In this document: piece after piece, positions 15,860 to 24,057 of the stretch
Position numbering within the stretch: position 1 is the stretch's first letter
Layout: each line of letters begins with the position of its first letter
Assembly (NCBI GenBank): GCA_003245635.1
Contig: QKCO01000122.1
Span: 1-35,979 of the forward strand
Length of the DNA stretch: 35,979 nt
Origin: Treponema sp.
GTDB taxonomy: Bacteria; Spirochaetota; Spirochaetia; Treponematales; Breznakiellaceae
Direction: 5' to 3'
Program-made: the position numbers and the translations under genes
Notes under the pieces: generated by a model
The model's input: the letters and a program-made list of their open reading frames with translations, nothing else
The model's database searches: none
Told to the model about the DNA's origin: nothing

Positions 15860-18800
15860 GCGCGAACGATTTCGCATTGCCCAAGAAAGTGCTCGTGCTC
15901 GGCTCCGGCGGCCTCAAGATCGGACAGGCCGGCGAATTCGACTATTCGGGCTCCCAGGCGCTCAAGGCGCTCCGGGAAGAAGGCATCAAGACGGTCCTTA
16001 TCAACCCGAACATAGCGACGATACAGACCAGCGAAGGCATGGCCGACGCCACCTACTTCCTGCCGGTCACGCCCGAATACGTGCGCAAGGTCATCGAGAA
16101 GGAGAAGCCCGACGGCATCCTGCTCTCTTTCGGCGGCCAGACCGCGCTCAACTGCGGCGTCGCGCTCGAGCGGGACGGCACCCTGTACAAGCACGGCGTG
16201 CGCGTGCTCGGCACCGCCGTCAAGGCGATCGAGGAGACCGAGGACCGCGAGCTCTTCGTCAAGAAGCTGAACGAGATCGGCGCGAAGTCTCCCCGGTCCA
16301 TCGCGACGACGAGCACCGAGGCGGCGGTCGAAGCGGCCAAGGAAATCGGCTTTCCGGTCATGGTCCGCGTCGCCTACGCGCTCGGCGGCTCGGGCTCGGG
16401 CATCTGCCGCAACGAGGCGGACCTCCGAAAGCGCTGCGACAAGGCCTTCGCCAACTCGCCGCAGGTTCTGGTCGAGGAATGGCTGGGCGGCTGGAAGGAA
16501 ATCGAGTACGAGGTCGTCCGCGACTGTTTCGACAACTGCATCACCGTCTGCAACATGGAGAACTTCGACCCGCTGGGCATCCACACCGGCGAAAGCATCG
16601 TCGTCGCCCCCTCCCAGACGCTGACCGACTCCGAATACCACAAGCTGCGCCGCGTCGCGCTCGACGTCATCCGCCACCTGGGGATCGTCGGCGAATGCAA
16701 CATCCAGTATGCGCTCGATCCCCACAGCGAGGACTACCGCATCATCGAGGTGAACGCCCGCCTGTCGCGCAGCTCCGCGCTCGCGTCCAAGGCGACCGGC
16801 TACCCGCTGGCCTTCGTGGCCGCCAAGCTCTCGCTCGGCTGGTCGCTGATCGACATCGAGAACCGCATCACCCGCGCGACCAAGAGCTGCTTCGAGCCCG
16901 CGCTCGACTACTGCGTGGTCAAGGTGCCGCGCTGGGATCTGACCAAGTTCAAGAACGTCGACGTGCGCATCGGCAGCGAGATGAAGTCCGTCGGCGAAGT
17001 CATGTCGATCGGCCGCACCTTCGAGGAGGCCCTGCAGAAGGCCATCCGCATGACCGGCACCGGCGCTCCCGGCTTCGCCGGCGACGACGAATTCCTGGGA
17101 ACCAGCTACCGCAACCTCAAGGAATCGCTCTCCCGGCCCACCGACCGGCGCGTGTTCGTCGTGTACCGCGCGCTCGCCGAAGGCTGGTCGGTCGAGAAGA
17201 TCCACAAGCATACGAAGATAGACCGCTGGTTCCTGTCCAAGATGGCCAACGCCTACGAGTGCGAGAAATCGATCCGCGCGCTCAACAAGGAGCCGAAGCA
17301 GGGCGCCGCGCCCGCGCTGCCCGACCGGGATCTCCTGCTGAAGGCCAAGCGCCTGGGCTTCTCCGACGCGCGCATCGGCGCCTTCCTCGGCGTGTCCGAA
17401 GCGCGCGTGCGCCAGCTGCGCGAAGACCTCCGCGTCAGGCCCGCGATCAAGCAGATCGACACGCTCGCTGCCGAATACCCGGCCAAGACCAACTATCTCT
17501 ACATGACCTACGCGGCGGTCTCCGACGACGTCTCCGCCTCCAACCGCGGCGTCATGGTGCTCGGCTCGGGCTCCTACCGCATCGGCTCGAGCGTCGAATT
17601 CGACTGGTGCTGCGTGAACGCGGTGGAGACCGCGCGCAAGCTCAACCGCCACACGATCATGGTCAACTGCAACCCGGAGACGGTCAGCACCGACTACGAT
17701 ATGTGCGACCGCCTCTACTTCGAGGAGCTTTCCCTCGAGCGCGTCCTCGACATCTACGAGCGTGAGCGGCCCGACGGCCTGATCCTCTCCATGGGAGGCC
17801 AGACGCCGAACAACCTGGCGACCAAACTCTACGACGCGGGCGCGGTCATCTTCGGCACCACGCCGAAATCCATCGACATGGCCGAAGACCGGCACAAGTT
17901 CTCCGCCCTCCTCGACAAGCTCGGCATCGAGCAGCCCGAATGGAAGGAGCTGACGGACATGGCCGAGGCGCGGGAGTTCGCCAAAAAGGTCGGCTATCCG
18001 GTTCTCATCCGCCCCTCCTACGTGCTCTCCGGCGCGGCGATGAACGTCGCTTGGGACGACGAGACGCTCGAGCGCTTCCTGGGCATGGCAGCGGACGTCT
18101 CCGACGAGCATCCGGTCGTGATCACCAAGTTCGTAGAGAACTCCAAGGAGATCGAGATCGATGCGGTGGCCAAGCGCGGCGAGATCCTCTACCACGCGAT
18201 CACCGAACACGTGGAGAACGCGGGCGTCCATTCCGGCGACGCGACGGTCGTCCTGCCCGCCCAGCGGCTCTACGTGGAGACGATGCGCAAGGTGAAGAAG
18301 ATCGCCTCCCGCATCGCCGAGGCCCTGGACATCACCGGGCCGTTCAACATCCAGTTCCTCGCGCAGCGCAACCGCGTGCGCGTCATCGAATGCAACCTGC
18401 GCGCGAGCCGGAGCTTCCCCTTCTGCTCGAAGGTGAGCCGCGTGAATATGATCGAGATGGCCACGCGCGCGATGCTCGACGAGCCGGTGCAGAAGGCGCC
18501 GGCTTCCGCGATGGACCTGGAGTGGGTCGGCGTCAAGGCCGCCCAGTTCAGCTTCTCGCGCCTCCACGGCGCGGACCCCGTGCCCGGCGTCGAGATGGCC
18601 TCGACCGGAGAGGTCGGCTGCATCGGCACGGACCTGGACGACGCCTTCCTCAAGTCGCTCCTGTCGGTCGGCTACCGGATTCCGAAGAAGAAGGTGCTGC
18701 TTTCCACCGGCCCGCTCGAGGACAAGGTGGAATTCCTCGATTCGGCGCGGAAGCTGCGGGAGATGGGCTACGAGCTCTACGCTTCGCGCGGCACGGCGAA

Positions 18801-19089
18801 GTTCCTCACGAACGGCGGCGTGCCGACGACTCCGCTCAACTGGCCTCTCGAATCGAAGGAGCCGAACATCGCGACGATGATCCGCAAGCGGGAAGTCGAC
18901 ATGGTCATCAACGTTCCCAAGAACAACCGCGAGACCGAGCTCAAGAACGACTACATCATCCGGCGCATGGCGGTCGACTTCGACGTACCGCTGTTCACCA
19001 ACATCAAGGTCGCCAAGCAGTTCACCGACGCGCTGGCCTACCAGCGGGAGAAGGGCCTCGAGATCAAGGCTTGGGAAGAGTACGTGTAG
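15856..19089 (+). CDS. carB: Carbamoyl-phosphate synthase large subunit
   Basis: 1077 residues, the full family length. It makes carbamoyl phosphate from bicarbonate, ammonia and two ATP. There are two homologous halves: a preATP-grasp and ATP-grasp (about 10-400, with GSGGLKIGQAGEFDYSG), an oligomerisation domain (about 420-540), a second ATP-grasp (about 560-940, with GSGSYRIGSSVEFDWC) and a C-terminal MGS-like allosteric domain (about 944-1077). The glycine loop of the second half reads RPSYVLSGAAM and the end reads AQFSFSRLHGADPVPGVEM, both of which I associate with eukaryotic CAD/CPS rather than E. coli CarB. The ATG overlaps the carA stop, with GGGAGG upstream. No pyrimidine or arginine gene is adjacent. 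Confidence 0.97.
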   Translation: MSANDFALPKKVLVLGSGGLKIGQAGEFDYSGSQALKALREEGIKTVLINPNIATIQTSEGMADATYFLPVTPEYVRKVIEKEKPDGILLSFGGQTALNCGVALERDGTLYKHGVRVLGTAVKAIEETEDRELFVKKLNEIGAKSPRSIATTSTEAAVEAAKEIGFPVMVRVAYALGGSGSGICRNEADLRKRCDKAFANSPQVLVEEWLGGWKEIEYEVVRDCFDNCITVCNMENFDPLGIHTGESIVVAPSQTLTDSEYHKLRRVALDVIRHLGIVGECNIQYALDPHSEDYRIIEVNARLSRSSALASKATGYPLAFVAAKLSLGWSLIDIENRITRATKSCFEPALDYCVVKVPRWDLTKFKNVDVRIGSEMKSVGEVMSIGRTFEEALQKAIRMTGTGAPGFAGDDEFLGTSYRNLKESLSRPTDRRVFVVYRALAEGWSVEKIHKHTKIDRWFLSKMANAYECEKSIRALNKEPKQGAAPALPDRDLLLKAKRLGFSDARIGAFLGVSEARVRQLREDLRVRPAIKQIDTLAAEYPAKTNYLYMTYAAVSDDVSASNRGVMVLGSGSYRIGSSVEFDWCCVNAVETARKLNRHTIMVNCNPETVSTDYDMCDRLYFEELSLERVLDIYERERPDGLILSMGGQTPNNLATKLYDAGAVIFGTTPKSIDMAEDRHKFSALLDKLGIEQPEWKELTDMAEAREFAKKVGYPVLIRPSYVLSGAAMNVAWDDETLERFLGMAADVSDEHPVVITKFVENSKEIEIDAVAKRGEILYHAITEHVENAGVHSGDATVVLPAQRLYVETMRKVKKIASRIAEALDITGPFNIQFLAQRNRVRVIECNLRASRSFPFCSKVSRVNMIEMATRAMLDEPVQKAPASAMDLEWVGVKAAQFSFSRLHGADPVPGVEMASTGEVGCIGTDLDDAFLKSLLSVGYRIPKKKVLLSTGPLEDKVEFLDSARKLREMGYELYASRGTAKFLTNGGVPTTPLNWPLESKEPNIATMIRKREVDMVINVPKNNRETELKNDYIIRRMAVDFDVPLFTNIKVAKQFTDALAYQREKGLEIKAWEEYV

Positions 19090-19101
19090 ACGAGAAGGTG
19101 T

Positions 19102-19134
19102 CGCGGGAGCGCTCAGAGCCCGCGGCCGAATTTT
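19102..19134 (+). terminator. Weak terminator candidate after carB
   Basis: CGCGGG and CCCGCG form a 6-bp stem around an 11-base loop, followed after five bases by TTTTT. It reaches into the 3' end of the convergent gene. The spacing between stem and T-run is longer than usual. Confidence 0.3.
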
Positions 19135-20096
19135 TCCCGGTATTCGGGGATCTCGATCATGGGCGGCCGCTCGATGGTCGAGATCCCGACCCTTTCGGCC
19201 GAATGGACGCCGTCAGCCACCCGGAGGGCTACGTATTCCTCGCCGAAGGCGCGCTCCAGTTCGGCGTCCCCGTAGCGCGACGCCCGGTCGCAGAAGGTCC
19301 GCATGATGCCGTAGCTCATCTTCCCGAGCGCCTGCACCGTCTGGTTCCGGTGGATGCGCAGGTCCAGGTCCACCTGCGCGATCGCGCCGACGCCGAAGCG
19401 GCGGTAGATGTCGATCAGGTGGCCGAGCTCCACGCCGTATCCTACCGAAAACGGCAGCTTCTCCAGCAGTTCGCGCCTGCCCGCGTATTCTCCCGACAGC
19501 GGCTGAACCAGACGCGCGAGTTCGGGGTAGAAGATCGAAAAAATGGGGCGCACGAGGATTTCGGTCACCCGCCCCCCGCCTGACGGGCTGATCCCGTCGG
19601 CCGAGCGAAGAGGCCGCTCGTAGAAGGCCTTCACGTAGGAAACGCTCTCGTCCTCCAAAAGGGGACCGATCAGGCCGTAGACGAATTTGGGCGCGATGTT
19701 GGCGATATCGGCGTCCACCCAGACTATTATGTCGCCTTCGAGCGCGTAGAGGCTTTTCCAGAGATTCTCGCCCTTTCCCCGATAGGTGCCGTACTGCGGC
19801 AGTATTTTCCCCGAAACGAGCACGCGCGCGCCGAAGCGCTCGGCGACCTCGCGCGTCCCGTCCTCCGAATCCGAATCGATGACAACGATTTCGTCCAGAA
19901 TCGGATGGCGATCCATCAGCTCGGTCCTGAGGAAAAGGATTTCCTTGCCGATCGTCGACTCCTCGTTCAAGGTCGGGAAAGCGAGGGAAATCCGCGCACC
20001 CTTCGCCTTCTTCAATTCCGCCAGCCGCGCGAGGTCGGAGAAGCGGGAGTGGTGCCATGTCCGTTCCAGAAGGGAATCGTCGGCAGACCGAATCAT
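19113..20096 (-). CDS. gpgS: Glucosyl-3-phosphoglycerate synthase (GT2/GT81-type)
   Basis: 327 residues, cytoplasmic. The family transfers glucose from a nucleotide sugar to 3-phosphoglycerate, the first step to the compatible solute glucosylglycerate and its derivatives. Seen: LAFPTLNEESTIG (GT-A fold start), VVIDSDSEDGT, GKGENLWKSL at 107-116, the metal-binding DAD at 128-130 in WVDADIANIAPKFVYGLIG, GGGRVTE at 173-179 and PLSGEYAGRR near 199-208. These are the diagnostic GpgS blocks. No phosphatase (GpgP) or mannosyltransferase gene is adjacent. The start overlaps the stop of the peptidase-like gene (ATGA), so the two are translationally coupled. Confidence 0.88.
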   Translation of the reverse strand: MIRSADDSLLERTWHHSRFSDLARLAELKKAKGARISLAFPTLNEESTIGKEILFLRTELMDRHPILDEIVVIDSDSEDGTREVAERFGARVLVSGKILPQYGTYRGKGENLWKSLYALEGDIIVWVDADIANIAPKFVYGLIGPLLEDESVSYVKAFYERPLRSADGISPSGGGRVTEILVRPIFSIFYPELARLVQPLSGEYAGRRELLEKLPFSVGYGVELGHLIDIYRRFGVGAIAQVDLDLRIHRNQTVQALGKMSYGIMRTFCDRASRYGDAELERAFGEEYVALRVADGVHSAERVGISTIERPPMIEIPEYREKFGRGL

Positions 20097-21286
20097 TTCA
20101 GGGCGGCCTTTTCGATCAGGTCGAAAAGCAGGCGGCGGCCCGCGTCTATCGACTGGATATCGAGCTCGTCGGCGGCGAGCCCTTCGGCGCCGTCGGAGAG
20201 GCCGATGGAGAGCGCCGGAATTCCGAGCGTCGACAGGAAGGAGGCGGGATCGGCGCCGGGACGCTCCCAGGTCCGTATCTTCAGATTCTTCATCGATTTT
20301 CGGACGACGGCGACGAGTTCGGCGGTCACTTCGGGATCCCCGACGGGAATATGGCCGAGCAGGGAGACCGACAGGGAGGCGCCCGATTCGCGCCCGACGG
20401 TTTCAGCCGTCGCCGTGACGGCTTTCCGGGCCAGCTCGAGCACGCCGCCGTCGGGCGATTCCAGCTCGACGTCGATCACCCCCTCGGTCGGCTGGCACCC
20501 GAAGCCCGTCCCGGCGACGACTCTCCTGATGCGGCAGGTCGTCAGCCCATCGGAATCCCAGCGGACGCCGCTCAGCTTCTGCGCGACCGCGACGACGACC
20601 GACACCGCGTCCCGGGTTTCTTCTCCGCCGCCGGTCTTCGCCGAGATGCCGATGCGGTACGTCCCCAGCTGCCGGGAGGAGAGCGCGCCGAGGCCGACGC
20701 CGCGCAGGCCGAACGCGAAAGCGGGGCGCAGATGCGGCGCGTCGGCGAGCTCCCTGAACACCTCGCAGCGCGGATCGTCGAGGGATCGCGCCGCGAAAAG
20801 GAGCAGGAGATCGCGTGCCGGCTTGAGGCTTTTCGAGAGGACGCATTCGGCGACGGACAGCAGGGCCGCGGCGCCCAGGGAATCGGCGATGCCTGAGCCC
20901 TTGGCGCTGCGCGCGTCGACCCGCGCGAAGCAGCCCAGGGGATGCCAGCGGGAGGTTCCGACGTCGGCGAAAAGCAGGAGGGGCCCCTCCTCGGATTCGT
21001 CCCCGGCCCGGCGATCCTCCTTCGCGACGAGCGCGGTCACGTTTCCGAATTCGTCGACCGTCGGCGCGCAGCCGATGGCCTCGAGACGCTCGAGAAGGAA
21101 CGCCGTCCGCGCCTCCTCCTTTTCCGAAGGGGACGGCAATTCCGCCAGGCGCAGCGCGTCGGAAAGGAGCCGGTCGGAAAGCGGACTGGGCGTCTTCCGC
21201 GAAAGGGCCGAAGACGGGGCGGCCTTCCGGGGGACGGCCGCGGCGATCTTGAGGACGGCCTTCTTGAGCATCGACACTAAGTTCAT
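20093..21286 (-). CDS. M20-family peptidase homologue with degenerate metal site
   Basis: 397 residues. The overall order fits the M20 di-zinc peptidases: an N-terminal helical SDALRLAELPSPSEKEEA, FLLERLEAIGC...DEFGNVTALV, GSGIADSLGAAALLSVAE and a C-terminal catalytic return. Several ligand positions look lost. The usual HxD is FAD in LLLFADVGTSRWH, and the catalytic Glu-Glu region reads RSLDD. The Asp in GIADSLG remains. It may be a non-catalytic or altered member, perhaps a binding or scaffolding protein. The start at 21286 has GGAGG four bases before it. It forms an operon with gpgS by an ATGA overlap; the functional link is unknown. Confidence 0.72.
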   Translation of the reverse strand: MNLVSMLKKAVLKIAAAVPRKAAPSSALSRKTPSPLSDRLLSDALRLAELPSPSEKEEARTAFLLERLEAIGCAPTVDEFGNVTALVAKEDRRAGDESEEGPLLLFADVGTSRWHPLGCFARVDARSAKGSGIADSLGAAALLSVAECVLSKSLKPARDLLLLFAARSLDDPRCEVFRELADAPHLRPAFAFGLRGVGLGALSSRQLGTYRIGISAKTGGGEETRDAVSVVVAVAQKLSGVRWDSDGLTTCRIRRVVAGTGFGCQPTEGVIDVELESPDGGVLELARKAVTATAETVGRESGASLSVSLLGHIPVGDPEVTAELVAVVRKSMKNLKIRTWERPGADPASFLSTLGIPALSIGLSDGAEGLAADELDIQSIDAGRRLLFDLIEKAALK

Positions 21287-21363
21287 AGACCCTCCGCCAC
21301 CTAAAAAGGTAAACGCCGAACCGCCAATCCGCAAGGGCCGATGGAAAATATGAACGCAACGTG

Positions 21364-21369
21364 TATAAT
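21364..21369 (+). promoter_or_regulatory. Perfect -10 box TATAAT six bases before an ATG (leaderless candidate)
   Basis: TATAAT-CGGGCG-ATG. The start site 7 bases downstream of the -10 would be the A of the ATG at 21376. No RBS is present. TG lies directly before the box. Confidence 0.6.
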
Positions 21370-21375
21370 CGGGCG

Positions 21376-22284
21376 ATGCGCGCCAAGTCCGGCATCTTCG
21401 TTTGGCCCCTGCTTCTAGCGGCCGTCATGCTCGCCTCCACGTCGGTCATCCTCATCAAGGCGAGCGACATGCCCCCCTTCCTGCTCGCCTCCGCGCGGCT
21501 TCTGGGCGCGGCCGCCTTCCTGTCGCCCTTCTATTTCCGCGAGCTCGCCGAACGCAGGCGGAACGGACTCGACCCCTCGGGCATCCGAGCATCCCTGAAG
21601 CCGGCCATCGTTCCCGGCGCCGTCATAGCCGTCCACTTCATTAGCTGGATCATCGGCGCGCGGCTCACTTCGGCGGGAAACTCGACCCTCATCGTCAATA
21701 TGAATCCGGTCGCCATGCCTTTCGCGGCCTTTTTCCTGAGCGCGGTGCGACCGACGCGGAGGGAACTGCTGGCGACGGCGCTCGCGACCGGCGGCGTGCT
21801 GCTGATGGGCGCCGGCGACTTTTCCTTTTCGAAGGACTATTTCGCGGGCGACGCCGTCTGCTTCGCCTCGATGCTCTGTTTCGCCGCGTACCTCGCCTTC
21901 GGGAGGCGGGCCGGAAGCGACGGCCGCCTGTGGACCTACCTCGTGCCGCTCTACGCGGTCGGCGGAGCGATTTCCCTGGCGGCCGCGGCGCTGACGCCGG
22001 GAGCGCTCGCTGCGCCCGACGCGCGGGAAATCCTGCTCGCGGCGGGCCTGGTCCTCGGACCGACCGTGGTCGGGCATTCGGTCCTCAACTGGGCGATGAC
22101 GGTGCTCAGGCCGCAGACGGTCTCCATCGTCAATCTCTTCCAGTTCGTGTTCGCGGTGATAATGGCCTATTTCCTCTACGGCGAGATTCCCTCTCCCCGC
22201 TTCTACCCGACGACGGCGCTCATCCTGGCGGGGGCCCTCCTGTCCATCATGAAGGGGAAACGGATCCGGAGGCGCTTCCCCTGA
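21376..22284 (+). CDS. EamA/DMT-superfamily membrane transporter
   Basis: 302 residues with about ten hydrophobic helices arranged as two EamA repeats (about 1-140 and 150-295). Seen: the motif SVILIKASDMPPFLLASARLL in the first repeat, LTSAGNSTLIVNMNPV at the end of its fourth to fifth helices, and the second-repeat counterpart VLRPQTVSIVNLFQFVFAVIM. The C-terminus is basic and cytoplasmic. It is an inner-membrane metabolite or drug exporter/importer; the substrate cannot be inferred. The start at 21376 is preferred because of the TATAAT box six bases upstream. It stands between divergent and independently promoted neighbours, so it is probably monocistronic. Confidence 0.85.
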   Translation: MRAKSGIFVWPLLLAAVMLASTSVILIKASDMPPFLLASARLLGAAAFLSPFYFRELAERRRNGLDPSGIRASLKPAIVPGAVIAVHFISWIIGARLTSAGNSTLIVNMNPVAMPFAAFFLSAVRPTRRELLATALATGGVLLMGAGDFSFSKDYFAGDAVCFASMLCFAAYLAFGRRAGSDGRLWTYLVPLYAVGGAISLAAAALTPGALAAPDAREILLAAGLVLGPTVVGHSVLNWAMTVLRPQTVSIVNLFQFVFAVIMAYFLYGEIPSPRFYPTTALILAGALLSIMKGKRIRRRFP

Positions 22285-22315
22285 ACCCGCCGGAAGGCGC
22301 CGAGGACGATGGTTC

Positions 22316-22344
22316 TTGATAAGGGGCATCCATTTACGTATTAT
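22316..22344 (+). promoter_or_regulatory. Sigma-70-type promoter of gpmI
   Basis: TTGATA (22316-22321), a 17-base spacer and TATTAT (22339-22344). The predicted start near 22351 gives a leader of about 37 bases. Confidence 0.7.
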
Positions 22345-22387
22345 CGGGTAAGAGTTCAGCTCATTCCGAACGCAAGGAGTCCGACAG

Positions 22388-24055
22388 GTGGAAGCTCTCA
22401 AGAAGAATCCGAAGTGGAAGGGCCGCCGCGGTCCCGTGGTGCTGGTCATCATGGACGGGGTCGGCTACGGCAAATACAAGGAAGGCGATGCGGTCGCCGA
22501 TTCCAAGATGAACAACCTGGACGCGATCAAGGCGAAGAGCGCGCATACCCGGCTGAAGGCGCACGGCAAGGCCGTAGGCCTCCCCTCCGACGACGACATG
22601 GGCAACAGCGAGGTGGGCCACAACGCGATCGGCTGCGGACGGGTCTTCGATCAGGGCGCCGCGCTCGTTTCCGCGTCGATCTCCTCCGGAGCTATGTTCA
22701 CCGGACAGGCCTGGAAGGACGTCGTCTCCGGCGTCAAGGGCACGACCGGGACCCTCCACTTCATCGGCCTCTTCTCCGACGGCAACGTCCATAGCCATAT
22801 CGACCACCTCAAGGCCATGCTCAAGCAGGCGGCCTCCGAAGGCGTCAAGAAAGCCCGGCTCCATATCCTGTTCGACGGCCGCGACGTCGGCGAGACGAGC
22901 GCGCTCGACTACGTCGACCCCTTCGAAGCCTTCCTCGCCGAAATGAACGCGAGCGGCGTCGACTACCGCATCGCCTCCGGCGGCGGCCGCATGTGGATCA
23001 CCATGGACCGCTACGGCGCCGACTGGAGCATGGTCGATCGAGGCTGGAACGTGCACGTTCTGGGCAAGGGCCGGCAGTTCGCGAGCGCGCGCGAGGCGGT
23101 CGAGACCTACCGCAAGGAAATCCCGGGCATCATCGACCAGGACCTCAAGGAATTCGTGATCGCCGAGGGCGGCAAGCCGATCGGCACGATCGAGGACGGC
23201 GATTCCGTCGTCCTGTTCAACTTCCGCGGAGACCGCGCGCTCGAGCTCACCGCGGCCTTCGAGCAGGACGCCTTCGACAAGTTCGACCGCGTCCGCCGTC
23301 CGAAGGTCCGCTACGCCGGCATGATGGAATACGACGGGGACCTCCACGTCCCGGCCCGCTACCTGGTGAGCCCGCCCGCCATCGACCGAACCATGGGCGA
23401 ATACCTGGCCGCCACGGGAGTCAGGTCGCTCGCGATCTCCGAGACGCAAAAATACGGGCATGTAACCTATTTCTTCAACGGCAACCGGACCGGCAAGTTC
23501 GACGAGAAGCTCGAGGACTACGTCGAGGTCAAGAGCGACGTGGTGCCCTTCGAGCAGCGGCCCTGGATGAAGTGCGCCGAGATCACCGACAAGGTGCTCG
23601 AGGCGATCGGATCGGGCAAGTACGATTTCATCCGCCTCAACTTCCCCAACGGCGACATGGTCGGCCACACGGGCGTCTACCAGGCCGTCGTGTGCTCGAT
23701 GGAGGCGATGGACCTACAGCTCGGCAGGCTCGCGAAGGCGGTCCAGAAGGCCGGCGGCGTCATGGTCCTGTCGGCCGACCACGGCAACTCCGACGACATG
23801 TACGAGCATGACAAGAAGACGGGCGCCTCCGTCAGGAAAGAGGACGGCAGCTTCAAGGCGAAGACCAGCCACAGCCTGAACCCGGTACCCTGCATCGTCT
23901 TCGATCCCGAATCGAAGGGCGAATACGCGGACGCGGTCGGCGAAGGCTCGCTGAAGACGGGACTGGGCATCAGCTCGCTCGCGGCCTCGACCATCGAGCT
24001 GCTCGGCTACCTGCCGCCCGCGGATTACGATCCGTCGGTGTTCTCCTTCAAGTAG
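22388..24055 (+). CDS. gpmI: 2,3-bisphosphoglycerate-independent phosphoglycerate mutase
   Basis: 555 residues. It interconverts 3- and 2-phosphoglycerate in glycolysis and uses two Mn2+. Metal- and phospho-site residues are visible: D23 in VLVIMDGVG, nucleophile S74 in DMGNSEVGHNAIGCGR, FDGRDVGETSA, LFNFRGDRALELT, NFPNGDMVGHTG and the C-terminal SADHGNSDDM. The protein is about 40 residues longer than the common 510-residue form, and its motifs deviate in places (NFRGDR for the usual NFRADR), so it belongs to a divergent subgroup. The GTG start is fixed by AAGGAG 8 bases upstream. It has its own promoter and ends 2 bp before the convergent sensor-kinase gene. Confidence 0.95.
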   Translation: MEALKKNPKWKGRRGPVVLVIMDGVGYGKYKEGDAVADSKMNNLDAIKAKSAHTRLKAHGKAVGLPSDDDMGNSEVGHNAIGCGRVFDQGAALVSASISSGAMFTGQAWKDVVSGVKGTTGTLHFIGLFSDGNVHSHIDHLKAMLKQAASEGVKKARLHILFDGRDVGETSALDYVDPFEAFLAEMNASGVDYRIASGGGRMWITMDRYGADWSMVDRGWNVHVLGKGRQFASAREAVETYRKEIPGIIDQDLKEFVIAEGGKPIGTIEDGDSVVLFNFRGDRALELTAAFEQDAFDKFDRVRRPKVRYAGMMEYDGDLHVPARYLVSPPAIDRTMGEYLAATGVRSLAISETQKYGHVTYFFNGNRTGKFDEKLEDYVEVKSDVVPFEQRPWMKCAEITDKVLEAIGSGKYDFIRLNFPNGDMVGHTGVYQAVVCSMEAMDLQLGRLAKAVQKAGGVMVLSADHGNSDDMYEHDKKTGASVRKEDGSFKAKTSHSLNPVPCIVFDPESKGEYADAVGEGSLKTGLGISSLAASTIELLGYLPPADYDPSVFSFK

Positions 24056-24057
24056 GC

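Noticed and set aside
15736-18567. 943-codon open frame antisense to carB
   Set aside because: It is a mirror of carB codon bias (Asp/Val/Arg-rich, no domain), with no RBS or promoter.
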